64,000 nt of DNA from contig CM032122.1 in assembly GCA_018894105.1 (NCBI GenBank), positions 32,023,404-32,087,403 on the forward strand, given 5' to 3'. This document shows, piece after piece, positions 24,805 through 37,633 of this stretch. The translations under genes and the position numbers were made by a program. The notes beneath the pieces were generated by a model, which was not told the DNA's origin, did not search any database, and saw nothing but the letters and a program-made list of their open reading frames with translations. Numbering within the stretch: the stretch's first letter is position 1; each line of letters begins with the position of its first letter. The DNA comes from Jacaranda mimosifolia (lineage: Eukaryota; Streptophyta; Magnoliopsida; Lamiales; Bignoniaceae).

Positions 24805-27800
24805 CCTCATCAAAAAATTAGAAAATTCTTTGGATGAAATCCAATGGATTAATGGGGAAAGAAGTTGATCACATTTGGATGCGATCACCAACCAACCCAC
24901 CACCAATGGAGGAGAAAATTTTCAGATAATTCAAGCTTTCATTTTTTATTTTTTTTGGGGGAGTATAGATATAGCTAAGAGGTGATTATCTAGGGGTGAC
25001 CTCACAAGGGATCATGCTTGAATCATCTTGGATAATTTGAGGGGTCCAATTTGATTAATCTTTTTTTATTTCATAGGGTAATAATAAATGATCATGGTGT
25101 GGTAATGCGGGATGTGAAATAATTTGCCCCAAATGACACTTTAATTTACTTATTTACCCCTCTAAATGTATATATATGTATGTATTGTTTGCTTCTTTCT
25201 TTGTTTCTAATAATGAATATATTGAGTTGACCCTTTTCAGTTTTCACATGTCCTCTGGGTTTGTTAAGATCTCATGATGGGTCCTATGAAAATCATATTT
25301 GATCTAATCTACATCTTGTGCGCTCACATGTAGAATCCATATATCAATAGTTGGAATATATAGCATTTTTTTATATTTGTTTCTGCAATTTATGTGAATA
25401 TATATTAAATATCTATATCTTTACTAAAATACTTCCTCCCTTTTAATATATATTTTTAAGTGATTTTCCTAAAATATTTTTATTATATTTTTAATTATCA
25501 TAACTATGTAATTGAATACTTATTTTTTACAATAAATTATTGTTACTCTATAGCCCCACTACTACCAATTTTATTTTTTCCACGCTTATTCACAAAAAAG
25601 ATCAAATAAATTCATTGAAATTATTAAAAAGTTATATTAATTATAACAAATATCTTTATTTATTTTATATTATAAAAAATTTAGAATACATATGGAGCGT
25701 GTGAAAACCGTTAGTTATTTCTAGAATGTCAAAGTCTTAATGATGAGTTGGTTTGTTTTTAATAAATTGATAAAATTAATCACATTTATACGATAATGGA
25801 ATGATGATTTTTTTTGTCCCTAATTTTACTTATTTTCTTTTTATCTTTAATTATGTTACTTTATCATAACTTGTTTCTTTTATTCATCCTAACAAGTCAA
25901 TTAAATACATCAAAATTATCAAAAAAAAATTACACTATTATATAGAAAAATGAATAGATATTTCTATTTATTTATATTTCAAAAAATTTGACAAATAAGT
26001 GTGTCGCAATCATTAATATAAAAAAGCAAGTAATATTTTATTAAATTTAAAAAGATTCGCCAAGATTACATTATTAATACAATTGTACTAAGTACAAAGA
26101 CGAAAAGTAAAAACTCTTATTAAAAAGTAGCCACAAAAATTAGAATCTCGTTGAATCCTAAACTTTGGTAGGTGAATTTTCTAGTAAAGCAAGCTGATTT
26201 TTAAAAATGTACCAACCAACATACCATCAATTTAGTTGAACTTACGATAAAGTTTCCATTGTCTATTTCTATTCAACGCAAAAATCGTGAAAAATTACCC
26301 AAAAAAATAAGTAGAATTTGGACTGCAATTCCACGCCAATTTCAAACAATTTTTTTCCCTTCTAAAGTCTTGGGTAAAAAAGCAACATCATCGAATTATG
26401 TCAACTTTTGCCGAGCAGATCAGGCAGCTTTCAACTAACGGGGCTAATAGATGAAATACAAGTTTGAACTGCAATTAGTTATGCTTTTGTCAAAAAGTAC
26501 ATAGACGCGTTAGTGCGTTACAGCAGGACAAGAAATTGTGAGTACGACGGAGGACTTAGGGGCCTGGGGAACAAAGGATATGAAAAAATGGGACCTCACA
26601 CACGTAAACAAGATAGTGGTCCAATTCCTATACTATGATTATGCATCAATTTTATCGAGTATATTTGTGCATAAATAGGTGCTTGGTAGTTAGTACACTT
26701 TTATAAAGTCCCATTTTGACACGAAATCGCAGCAAAGTTTCTATCGTGAATCGGAAGATTCAATTGATTTCGTTCATTACTTTTCTTAAGAAAATTATAT
26801 ATGTTCAACTTCGATTTATTGTAGTATTTCGTGTTTATTTTTTAGTGAATTTTTTTAATTTAATTCAAAATTTCGTGCAGTTATAGTGATGATTTTTGCT
26901 AAAGGATGCAAATGAATTTCACTAGTTTATTAGTTGAATTTGAGTTGAACTCAATCAAATTTGATTTTTACTTAAAGTTGATTTTAAGTCAAGTTCGAAA
27001 ATCAAATTCATCGAGCTCAAGTTTAAGTAAAAAATATATATTTCAAACTCAAATCATAGACTAAGTGTTTTTTTTTTTTTTCAAAACTCAATTCGACTTG
27101 TTACTCCCCTAATTACTCCCCTAATTTAGCCTTTTAGACAAATGGTATAGTTCAAATCCAATTTTCTAAAATTATATGATTCATCTGATCGTGCCCAAAA
27201 ATAATTGTTTTACTATCTTGACAGATCCACCGTCCTGCATCCGTTGTAACTGTATCTCTACCTAACACATTTCTGTCCATTTGTTTTACTATCAAGTGCT
27301 CACGAGGGAGAGAAAGCGAAAGAATACGAATAATTTACATAATTGGCTGTCCAGGAGAACGAAAGGGTAACAAGTTTTTAAAAGACATATCTTCTATTAT
27401 CTCATTTTATATTCTTCCATTACTAAGTTTATATGCAGCATATCTAATATCTAAAAATACATACTAACCGTGTTTATCGAAATGAAGTTATGAAAGTTGC
27501 AGGATTTTGTTTGTAAACCATGTAATGACAACATACTGGTATAATTTGATGTACGTGCTGCAGTAGAAGTGTAAAACACATGATTAAAAGACAAATACAT
27601 AGAAAACAATTTGTAATTTTAATATACTCGCATGAATCAGGTGGCATTATTTTCTCGTCCAAAAACGTTGTCTTGATGTATCTGTTGGCTGCTAACAGCT
27701 CGGGATAAGCATGTATACAACAGCATGAAATCACAACCCTTTATCACACCGGACACGAAAAGTTCTTATATGCATAGGATGTGAAAATACCAAAACAGCC

Positions 27801-28386
27801 TGGATGGCATCAAACTGATGTGGTATTTCTGTCAATGTGGCCTAGTACATGTCCCAAAAGTTGACATTTTCCTTCTTGTATCTAATATATATCAAATGAT
27901 ATTCTCCTCCATATCGGATGCATATTTTCTGGGGGTATACGTCAGTTGCTTGTTTAATATTAATATAATTATTTGCAAGGGTACTCTACGTATAGGCTTA
28001 AGCACTAATAGCAAAGAGTTCTTATAAAATTACAGTAAATAAGAACTACGATGAAGATAATCTTAAAACAAACATTTTCACTAAAATTTTACTCACAGCA
28101 ACAGCTAAAAAGCATGAAAGACTATGAGCAACATCTACCTTTTATTTAATTAGGAAACGAAGATATAGTTGTAAGTTCAATTTATACTTCGTTAGTGAAA
28201 ATTTATCTTTCAATGCAAACACAATATCCTGGGACATCTTGTGCATTATAAGTATGTGCAACCTCTACCTACAAGGACATAAATGTGCGCTAACTGGGCA
28301 GATATTGATAGTAAATGAAAGGAGAAGATGAACCTCATAAGATCCAGGAATGGTGTTGGGCTATCCATGGGGCATTAATCATGTTG
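24805..28386. other. RBOHD 3' flank and intergenic DNA, no gene seen
   Basis: The first roughly 400 bp are probably the RBOHD 3' UTR, with AATAA-type signals and a TTTGTTTCTAATAATG stretch near 25,200. Degenerate AT-rich repeats follow; segments near 25,440-25,720 and 25,790-26,000 resemble each other and part of RBOHD intron 10 (23,040-23,260). The part next to 28,386 should hold the 3' UTR of the minus-strand gene. No open frame beyond 90 codons and no motif were found. Confidence 0.5.
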
Positions 28387-31300
28387 CTATCTCTTCCTTT
28401 TTATTCTTTGGAAGGTGGGCTTTATTGGTTGGCTTGATATTGGGCCTTGATCTGCAAATGGTATTAGGGGCTTCTTTGCTGGTGTACATACATCAGCAGA
28501 AAGAATGTTCGAGATTGTTGGTGAAATTGCTTTTCTTTTAAGCTGCCTTGGGACTTCCAGTCTCTCTAGGATTCTTGAAGTTTTCTCATCCAGTTGCCTG
28601 TTACTTTGTGATGGAGATGTCACCAGTTGATCAATCTTTGAGTTGGAAATACATGAGGGGGAATGTATGCCTCCGAGTTCAGTGACAATTAGTTGCTCCC
28701 ATTCTTCTGTAAGACATGGGCCAGTTTGCTTTTCTCCATCAAATTCAGGCAGTTCATCTCCCATGGCAACTATAGCTGCTGCCTGCTTTGATGGTTGAAC
28801 CTCCGAACTTTGCAAGTCCAAGCCTGATTCTGATGTTTCTTCTTTGGTTTTAGGAAGCATTGCCCTACAACAAAAAAATAGTTAGTAATGCTTGATGTGC
28901 TGTAAAAATCAGATGATAAACATAAAAACAATCATTGCAAGCTCAATTATCATTAATAAAGAATAGACCAAAAAGAAAGGATCACAGATTAAAGAATTCA
29001 ACCTTACTGTTTATTTATGTGTCTGGAAAGTTCAGGAAATAGAAACATATGAATTGCATTATGCTTTGATTTCAGCTCTGAAGTCTTCTTCGCACCAAGA
29101 ATGACAGCATTCTCGATGCATTGGGTAATGAGGAACAAGCATATCTTGTTCTGGTAAACTTTTTTACATGTTAAAGTGAATATCATTTGCTTACAAGACT
29201 TTTCTGTTAGTTCATTTAAATATGGATTGAAGTGATCAAGCTGATAACTGAATTGGTTTCTCTATCGCATGGTTACCAACTATTGGTGAGTATGCAAACA
29301 TCTGCGATCTGAAGAAAAATAGGGTGACAGTGAACATGTTCATACTTATTCTCTTGCAAAGTTATTATTTTGATCTAACCAGCAATATTCTATCGTTTCA
29401 GATATTTGCCTAGCATGCCTGAAGTCCCTAAATTCTGAGAAGCTACTTGGAAATGAGAAGCTAGAAATCATAGTACGGAAGAACCACGGTCAGAGAAAGA
29501 GATTGTGCTGAGAGAACCTCAATACAACAGTAGTAGAGAAATAATTACCCAAATTGCAGGCTCTCTTTAACAAGCAAGTTCAATTTTTTATGGAAACCTC
29601 TCTCATGCTGGACTGGATTGTAGTCGCTTACTTCCATCTGGTAATAATAGTTTGCATTTTAGTATTATCGGGGAACAAACAAAAATGATTAATTTTTCAC
29701 ACAAGAGATGACGAATTTCACCCAAAGAATCAGCTGAATTATCATATTTAGCCCTTGGCACAAAAGAGGGTGTGTGTCAAAAAGTAATTAATATTGGTTA
29801 TAAAAGAGGATTGGACTGATTTTGTGTCTGTATTGCATGCATGTGTACAAAACATGCATATGTTTTCATCAGGTAGAGTTGAACTTCAGACACTTCAATT
29901 AGTTTTCCTTTTTCAATCTAAAGGTAGTTGCCAGCCAATTAGCTTTCAAAAGTTTGTCTGATATCATGTAGCATGTGTTGCACCTTAATACAGTTCATAG
30001 AGCTCCAAAAATAGAAATTAGGAATAAAAAGTACAATTGCATATATTAAAAATATAAAGCAAAAGAACATAGAAATTGTGTGAATTCAACCTTTAGCAAA
30101 GAGGCTTGAACTGTGTTTTCAAGCTCTTCATCTAGAACAGAGCTAATTAGTTCGCTGACGTCAGGGACAGGCAAAAACTCCTCTGATGCTGAAAGCCTCT
30201 GCAAATTTACATAATTGACACAGACATTAGGAGTAGAGAAAAGAAGAAAATGGAAGAAACTGGGTGAACATTCTCAGGTTAAGTTTCAAAAACAATGAAC
30301 CTATCACAGAGTGGAAACAATAAAAGGAAAAAAATTGACATATAAATGTACCAGAATGCCAGAAGGTGCTAAACTCATCTATCATAATTCCATTTCTTCC
30401 CTTATTAACTGTTCACTTCAGTGATTAGCTATGGCAATAAGCAGTTCAATCCTTGGTAGGAGATAGTTTCTTAATTCAGTAAGTCCAGAAATTGAAGTCC
30501 AGATGAAAATAAAAGATGCTGTAAAAGGGTGAAAAAAATTAGATCAAGACTTTAAAAGGCTCAAAGTTAAAGAACAAAGAGCTGCTCTTGAAGGCAGAGC
30601 TATTTCAAAGGTGCAAGAGGGAAGAAGCAAAAAGAAAGAATGGAAAAGCAACACGGAGGTCTGCACTTATGGACATGCACATAGAGTGAGGGAGAGGGGC
30701 CTGGGGAAAGGCAGAAAGCAATTACCCTGAGAAGCATCAGCCCTTTGTCTGAAGGTAAAAGAATATAATAGCACTGGAATGAAGTCTCCATTGCAGTTTC
30801 AATGTTACAAGTAGAAGAGCAAACCAAACCCTGATCAAGGGAATTTAGAACACTGCATACCACTTGAAAGACTGTGAACCGGAATATAAAGTAAAGATGA
30901 AATCAGTGCTCATGAAAAAAACTATCAGCAAAATACTGACAAGCATAATATCTACACGAGATTAAGAAAGCCTTTCACACACGTGGACTATTTAGCTCTG
31001 ACTTGTCCTTCTCATCCGCATGGCAAATAGTTGATGGAGAAACAAAGTAGGTAGCACCCATTATTAGCCCTGTCGAAAACAACAGACATAAATAAGCACT
31101 GAGCACGTAAAATAAAGTGTTATTATTTATACCTAGGTAATAAAAATGGCTAGTTAAAGGGAAAGGTATGGACTATTATGGAATGCTAAATACCAGAGAT
31201 ATGCTAGACTTGTTTAAAATTTTTAAAACTTGCACATGAGCCATTTCAGGTCAGAAACCTACCATCCATCTGTAGCTAATGCAGAGACAAAATCTACAAT

Positions 31301-34300
31301 GATAGGAGCCTCTTCAACTTTATTGTATGCAAAACAAATTTCACCCAGTAGTACCATCGCCACAAACAAGAAGAAATAGAAATTTTATTGTCAGGGCTTA
31401 AAACAATGGAGCCTTATAGAGCTTATATTGATCATTATTTGGAGGAAATTGCAATAAAACAAGGCAACTTAAGTACAGACATGCAAATCAAGGCTGCATC
31501 AAAAGTATAGATCACATTGGCCACGAGGCCCGAGAAATTGGCCCTTGTGCTGCTTCCATAAAAGCATTATCAGAAAGTTTAAAAGATACAAAGTAGATAA
31601 ATTGATGGATCTAGTTCTTAATGCTTTCACAGAATATGAGAACTTTAAAGCCCAGAGTAAAATCCTGCAAAAACAAAGATGTGTCTTCTCCCAGATATGT
31701 ACCTTCACTTAGTGATCCTAAGTTGGTTCTCTGAATGACATTGAAGTCAATTGGTGATGAAACTTGCTTCAGCCTCTGACAGCCCTGGAAAGAGGGCATA
31801 TATAATATTGTTTGTTCTCCAACCTTGACAGAGTTCTCAATTATATCTAAAGCTCCAAGATCATCGTTGGTTACTGGACAAGAAGTCCTCTTGGTCTGGT
31901 TCACATTTGAGTGGTCCAATGGAATGCCATGACATCTGCATGTCTGCTTACATACAAGATAACTGTGATGATACTGATTTCATGTTCACAGTTAAAGCAC
32001 TGCCACTGGAAACATGCAAACAAATGGGTAGTAAATGGTAATTCTTCATTGAACAGAAGCATATATGAATTATGGTGTGTAGGATGCATTATGTCAAATG
32101 TGAATCAATTTACCAGTCTTGCTACAGTTTTTTATACAAATCAACACAACATCAAGGATGATTCATATTCCTTTTCAGGGAGTGGAACAAGCCAAGTGGT
32201 TCAAGTCATTGCAAAAATATGCTAAGACTAAATGTACACAAATACATAAAAATGTTTAGATGACTGTATATACACGTATATGTATATGCACATAATTGAC
32301 TACCAGTTCAGGAAATGTATGCTATGCAGAATCATTTACATGATGTGAGGATCCTCAGAGAGTACGTCTAGAGTACCAGATTCACTAAAGTTCTCATGCC
32401 ACATATTTTGTCTCAATAAAATATAAAAAGTTACCTGACAGAAGATGAACTTATCAACTATGGGATTGAAAGATGTGCACAAGTTGCAGTATATCTGGTT
32501 CAGGTTGCTTATTAAATTGGTCTTGAAGATAAAACGAGCTTGTAATGGTTCTTCCCTGTCATCCTTTAATTCCTGTAACCATCTTTTTGCCAGACCATAC
32601 AGTACCTGTGGATCTGAAAATTTAATTTTGATAAACAACTCAATGAAAAAAAATTTTACACCCCCACTACAATTTTGGTGACAAGTAACATAGACTCTTA
32701 TTATTCACCTTCATTCATCTCTCACCCAACAGACGAGAATATTCTGACCAAAACTCACTCAAGACAAGTAAAAATTCAATTTTCATGGCAGGCCAGGTTA
32801 AGGAAACGCCCTACCAGATCTTGGATATTGGCCAAGATATGGGAGGTAAACTATAATCATTTTCTTCCTCCACACCAGAGAAAAGTATTACTATTTTTCA
32901 AGCAATTTGTAATTTACGATGAGCTGATATGGTAATTGGTAGGAGTGACAGTTATAAACAAAAGAGAAAAGTAGCAGCCCAATCAAAGATCTGGTGTAAC
33001 AGCAAAGCAATAATGTGGCATTATGATTGCAGAAAATTTGGAAGAATGGAACAACTTTGATCTTTTCCATTACCTATAAAGCACAGTCTATGACCAATAG
33101 TATTCTGTATTTAATATATGGTGATATTAAACACAAAGTCATCATCCATAAACTAGCGGTAAACTAAGATTTAAAACTTGTAACAAGAAGTTCGGAGCAT
33201 GATGTCATATATTATAACTGTGCTTAACCTGGAATACATGTCTTAAATGAGCAGTTCTTTAGAGAACCAATCTGCTTGACGAACTGGTGGATATTTTCTG
33301 TGATATCACCAAGGTAGCTTGATGTTTGCTCCAACAAAATAAATTCCACTGAAACACACTTGTCAGCCGCATCCTGTTAAGAGACTAACCAAAATCTTTT
33401 CACAATTATGGAAACTGATCGCTAACATTACTGATTGAACAGATAGGTGAAAATTGTCTCACCGTCAGAACCTTCATTGTCATGGAATCCAGTGTACCAA
33501 CAAGACAAGAACTTATCAAAATCACTTTTTTCATCATATTTCTTTCATGACCTTCCCAAGTGTATACAACTTTTTCACTCAGGACATCCTCCAGCTTCAG
33601 GTCTGCAACAAATCATAAGAAAATACAACTAATTGACCCAATAGTACCAAGTCCAAACCTAATAACTTTCCTACAATAATACTTGCACGTGCTTATCATA
33701 AGAGAATTCAACACGAGGGAGGAACAAAAGGTATTATCCTTACACAGGACTGCAGAATCAAAGGATTCTGGAGAGAAAGCATCAGTAGGCAAATTGTTCA
33801 GAGCATGGTGAAGATCACGCAGATTGAAGTTTCCATGGGGATTATATGCAATCTTCAGCTGTTTACAATAAAAGTTCTCATCTCTTAACTTCTATCAGCA
33901 GTCAATGTATTTTTTGAATCAAAATTGAGAAGAAACACAGTTGCTCATGCACAAGAAATTAAATTAGACAAAATATAGGCATAGGACACAAGCAGAATTG
34001 TGTGAAAAAATAACGTATCACATTTCAACTTTTTAATTCAGGTAACTCCACATTTCATACAGGTCCTGGAATGTGTAAGATACGCTTGAGAAAATCCAAA
34101 AATTGATGCAAGGCACATAAAGGAAGTGAAAAGGACCACAATGGCACGGAGTACCACACATTCCAATCTTAAGATTTCCATTTAGTTCATGATAATTATC
34201 AGGTTCCTTTGACCCCAATGATTGGTCAAAGCATCCACATGTCCAGATGCAATTTTTGCTTTGCTCAGATGAAGCAGCCTCCATCTTCCCAACCACTTGA

Positions 34301-34917
34301 GACCATTTCGCTCAAAGATAGAAAAATACTGAAGTATATGCTGCTGGCATTCTTGCTTAGTGCAGGCAACAAAAGTACAGTTTTATACTATTATAATTAG
34401 CTTTAATGGGAACAAGAAGCAATCTATCACCCAAAAAAAGAGGAAAGAAAAGTCAAACAGACACAAAACATGTTTAAGAAGAGGTATTATAGTGGAGCAA
34501 AAATACCTCATCGGAACAAGAAATTCGATTTCGAAAGACATAGCAAAGTCCAATACGATCAAGCAGAGGCTTCGAATCCGATTGAGTTCCATTGAAACTA
34601 TTATTAACCCTTGGACGTGAAACTGCATAATAATTTGCAAGCTGCAATAATGACTGGTGCAGTAGAAAAAGTCAAGTGTAAATCGAATTTAATTAAAATT
34701 TGATTTACCACGCAACAACTAGGTTATCTGAATTTTCAATTAAATGAACTAAAAAGTAAGACCGAGAGAACGAATTTAACAAGGTAATCGATAAAATTAA
34801 CCTCTTCGAGTACAATCAATGTGTATAGTTATAGGTGTGTGTATATACCTGCTTCAGATCTCGAAGAATTGGAGGCGATAAGCTCCGCAAATCCAATATG
34901 AAGCAAATCAATACCAT
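28387..34917 (-). CDS. M1AP-like protein, candidate meiosis/repair factor (12 exons, 642 aa)
   Basis: Exons in transcript order: 34,849-34,917; 34,507-34,653; 33,744-33,858; 33,463-33,602; 33,229-33,373; 32,435-32,613; 31,703-31,943; 30,979-31,069; 30,726-30,852; 30,091-30,198; 29,549-29,637; 28,387-28,864. Every junction is GT..AG with matching phase and no internal stop. The N-terminus (MVLICFILDLRSLSPP) looks like a von Willebrand A-type beta strand. Residues 248, 251, 264 and 267 form C-X2-C-X12-C-X2-C, a zinc-ribbon pattern. Further on come YYILLPSDKGLMLLR (404-418) and a YNPVQHERGFHKKL region (460-473). The tail is low-complexity and ends basic (QRIKRKR), a likely nuclear signal. From memory, animal M1AP shares this order: a GNF-L motif, a CxxC, a Y-(I/L)-(M/L)-P-S segment before LL, then a YNP-L region. 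M1AP works in meiotic recombination with SHOC1-TEX11-SPO16. Gene structure is firm; the family assignment is inference. Confidence 0.8.
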
Positions 34918-34996
34918 GTCTCTGTTTCTTCTTCTCTTCTTTTCGCTTTATGAATTTCGTCTTTCACGGAAAATATGGGCGTCGGATATTGTCCGT

Positions 34997-35004
34997 CTTA
35001 TATA
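34997..35004 (-). promoter_or_regulatory. TATA box of the M1AP-like gene
   Basis: On the minus strand this reads TATATAAG, 80 bp upstream of the ATG. Transcription would start near 34,970, leaving a leader of about 50 nt. Confidence 0.5.
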
Positions 35005-35015
35005 TGAGTCTCAGG

Positions 35016-35027
35016 TTTTGGCGCGAA
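35016..35027. promoter_or_regulatory. E2F-like site upstream of the M1AP-like gene
   Basis: TTTTGGCGCGAA fits the E2F consensus TTTSSCGC, lies 12 bp upstream of the TATA box, and is one of very few GC-rich words in this region. In plants such sites mark S-phase, replication and repair genes. Binding is inferred, not shown. Confidence 0.5.
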
Positions 35028-36961
35028 TCTCTAGCACAATTACCTCTACTTTCTTCTTTTTAAAAAACAATATTTTTTTTCTTCAAATTTTGCTTCTGCT
35101 TATTTTTTGTTAATGCAATAATAATGTTTAGTTGATTTCTTTAAAGAAACAAACTGAATAATTTAAATAGATATAATGCATTGGATTTAAAAATCATTCG
35201 TATTTGCCTGATATGATATATATTATATGACAATATTCGATAAGGCATTTAGTACTTGTAAATTAAATAAACATAAAAATATTTCGACATGTCATAATTA
35301 TCGAACATACAATAAACGATGTGTTCGATACATTTCAAACAAATAAATTTTTTATATATTTTAGTAAGAATACAATTGATAAAAAAATTAAAATTATCTA
35401 AAATTACATGAAAAATGAGTGCCTTCAAAAAATTACTTATCTTTACAATTTTTATGAAACATAAAATTTTTCTTTTCCAAAAATAAATAATATATAAATA
35501 GGCTAGTAGAATTTCAACACAAATATGGTATAGACCATTTTCTTTACACTCAGACTAATATATTCTTATAAATTTGTTGTCAATTATGCATTTATATGTG
35601 TATGTATATGCATATATACAGGAAACATTATTTCACAAATATTTGTTTATACTATCAAAGCATGTTGTGATTTGAAAGCTTTAAAATTTTCGTTTTATTA
35701 TGTTTTTATCCTATCATATCCCTATATTCTGTACTTTATAGCACTAGATTCATCACTTAATTTAGTTTTAATATAATAATAAATTACTTAATTAATTTTC
35801 TGAAAAAATAATCAAATATAACATATGATAAAATTTGAAATTTTAATAATATGAAAACTAATAAAAGGTTAATATGATAGATTGACAAAATATCAAAATA
35901 ATTTTACTTCACGCTCCACCAAATGAAATAATTATTTTCTGACAGGCTATACAAATATTTTCTTTTGTAGCATAAATCTTCTTTTGACTTTTAAAAGAGG
36001 ACCGTGGTTGGTTTTTCCAATTACCTTTTAATTTTTATATGACTTAAAGTTGCGATCAATCTATTCATAAGAGTGAAAGCTTACCACCAAATTATTATCC
36101 CCTTTTTTATGTAAACTTTTCCATGATTAAATTATTTAAATTGAGGAATTTGTTGCTGAGCAGTAGAAAATCATGATTTTTCCTTCTTTTTTTTTTAGGA
36201 CAAAGGGAAAAAAAAATCATTTTAAACCCACTAAACCTCAATAATTGTTAGTATATCCTCGCAAGTAGGGGCTGTTTGGTTTTATTTCCACACTTACTTT
36301 TTTCATTTTCTACTATTTTAAAAATGAAAAATCATCACTTTTTAGAAATTTTACCAACATTATTTTCATTTTCATTTTCAAAATACATTCTCTAATAACT
36401 CATATATCTTTTTCCAATAACCTAAATATCTTCTCTCTCTATTCCATTATTTCTATTTCTCTCCACTTACAACCTATTAAAACCAATATAATCATTATGT
36501 TTCTAACTTTTCATTCAAATACAAATTCATTTTCAACTCATTTCCACTAATTAACTTTTTAAATTTTAAAAATGATGGAAATGAAAATTGAAAATGAAAA
36601 TAAAACCAAGCAGATGTAAAGTCACTTGATAAAGTGGCCAAAACATACCCCTCAGTGTTTCCTGACTTTCTCAATCCAAATGCAATTATAAGCACACTCA
36701 AGGATTAGCTTCTCCAACATTTTATGCAATAGAATAAGTACAAAACTGAGGCTGAAAGACTTGTGATGTATGAAGATTTTGGATGAAGAAATTAATAGAA
36801 CATATATACAAACACTCACAAAGGGATACTCATAAGAAAACTACCAAATCATCTTTAAACTCCCACAATCATAAATATATGCATGATAAGAAAAGACCAA
36901 ATCAGAACAAAAGAAAAATCTCTTCAAGTCCCAATCTTCATCTTTAATCATCTTCACAAGC
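35028..36961. other. Intergenic between the M1AP-like and germin-like genes
   Basis: AT-rich with no supported gene. It contains the MITE at about 36,268-36,612. The last few hundred bases before 36,961 are probably the germin-like 3' UTR. Confidence 0.5.
36268..36612. mobile_element. MITE with CTGTTTGGTTTTATTT termini
   Basis: The left end reads GGGGCTGTTTGGTTTTATTT and the right end reads AAATAAAACCAAGCAGAT, so 16 of 18 terminal bases pair. About 345 bp, no coding capacity, subterminal (A/T)TTTTCATTTTC repeats on both sides. A 3-bp GTA flank is possible on both sides but not convincing, so the superfamily is open. Confidence 0.7.
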
Positions 36962-37633
36962 CTACTCCCCAAACAAATCCACGACACTCACCCCATCCAA
37001 ATCCCTCGTAGAATGAACTTTCATTTTCTTCATCAGCATCTCCAGATTACCCATAAACATGGCACCTGAAATGCTCGCTATCCCCGGATTCTGGCTATTC
37101 AGCACAGAGAAAACCGTGGCACTCTCAAAACCAGAATTAAAGCAAAAATGCAGAAGCCCTTTCGGAAACACAAACACTTCACCTTCTTTCAAGCGCTTCT
37201 GGAACACCTGATTATTCGAGTCGACAAATCCAGCCGCCACAACTCCGGCCCTAACAAAGATCATCTCTGAAGCCCTTGGATGAGCGTGCGGTGCCACCAT
37301 GCCGTCGATTTCTATGTCGATCCGGGCAGTTGATAAGCCGAGAGTGTTGAGCCCAGGGAATTCTGCTGCAGTCACTATGTTCATAGACGAGCCGTAGAAG
37401 TTATCCGTGTCGCCTTCTTCACTCAACAACGACGACTTGAAATCTGAGGCCGTTACGTTCGAAGGGTTCTTGCATGGATAGCCATTGATGAAGAACTTCT
37501 GATGTGTGGTAGTGTCTGTTGGACACACGTCAAAGAGGTTATCACCGTCCCTTGCCCAGATGACTATGGTAAAAGTCCAAAAGTAGGCCAGGAAGGCCAA
37601 GAAAGTACTAAGTTTGTTGCTCTTCTTCATCAT
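36962..37633 (-). CDS. Germin-like protein (extracellular cupin), intronless, 223 aa
   Basis: Secreted cupin, expected to form manganese-binding oligomers in the cell wall; family members have superoxide dismutase, oxalate oxidase or other activities, and none can be assigned here. Residues 1-27 are a signal peptide (basic start, long hydrophobic run, likely cleavage after VIWA). C37 and C54 are the conserved N-terminal disulfide pair. Box 1, GMVAPHAHPRASEMIFVRAG, gives metal ligands H116, H118 and E123. Box 2, GEVFVFPKGLLHFCFNSG (151-168), supplies H162. Length and domain order are normal. Two ATGs are adjacent (37,633 and 37,630); either may be used. An additional Cys (164) sits in box 2. 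TATATA at 37,680-37,685 may be the promoter core. Many germin-like genes have no intron, so this is not evidence of a retrocopy. Confidence 0.93.
   Translation of the reverse strand: MMKKSNKLSTFLAFLAYFWTFTIVIWARDGDNLFDVCPTDTTTHQKFFINGYPCKNPSNVTASDFKSSLLSEEGDTDNFYGSSMNIVTAAEFPGLNTLGLSTARIDIEIDGMVAPHAHPRASEMIFVRAGVVAAGFVDSNNQVFQKRLKEGEVFVFPKGLLHFCFNSGFESATVFSVLNSQNPGIASISGAMFMGNLEMLMKKMKVHSTRDLDGVSVVDLFGE

Noticed and set aside
29004..29186. Possible extra exon, or a 15-nt microexon (ACACATAAATAAACA), in the last intron of the M1AP-like gene
   Set aside because: Direct splicing of 29,549 to 28,864 keeps phase. The long frame would need a different phase at its start, so it cannot be joined; the microexon is phase-compatible but unnecessary.
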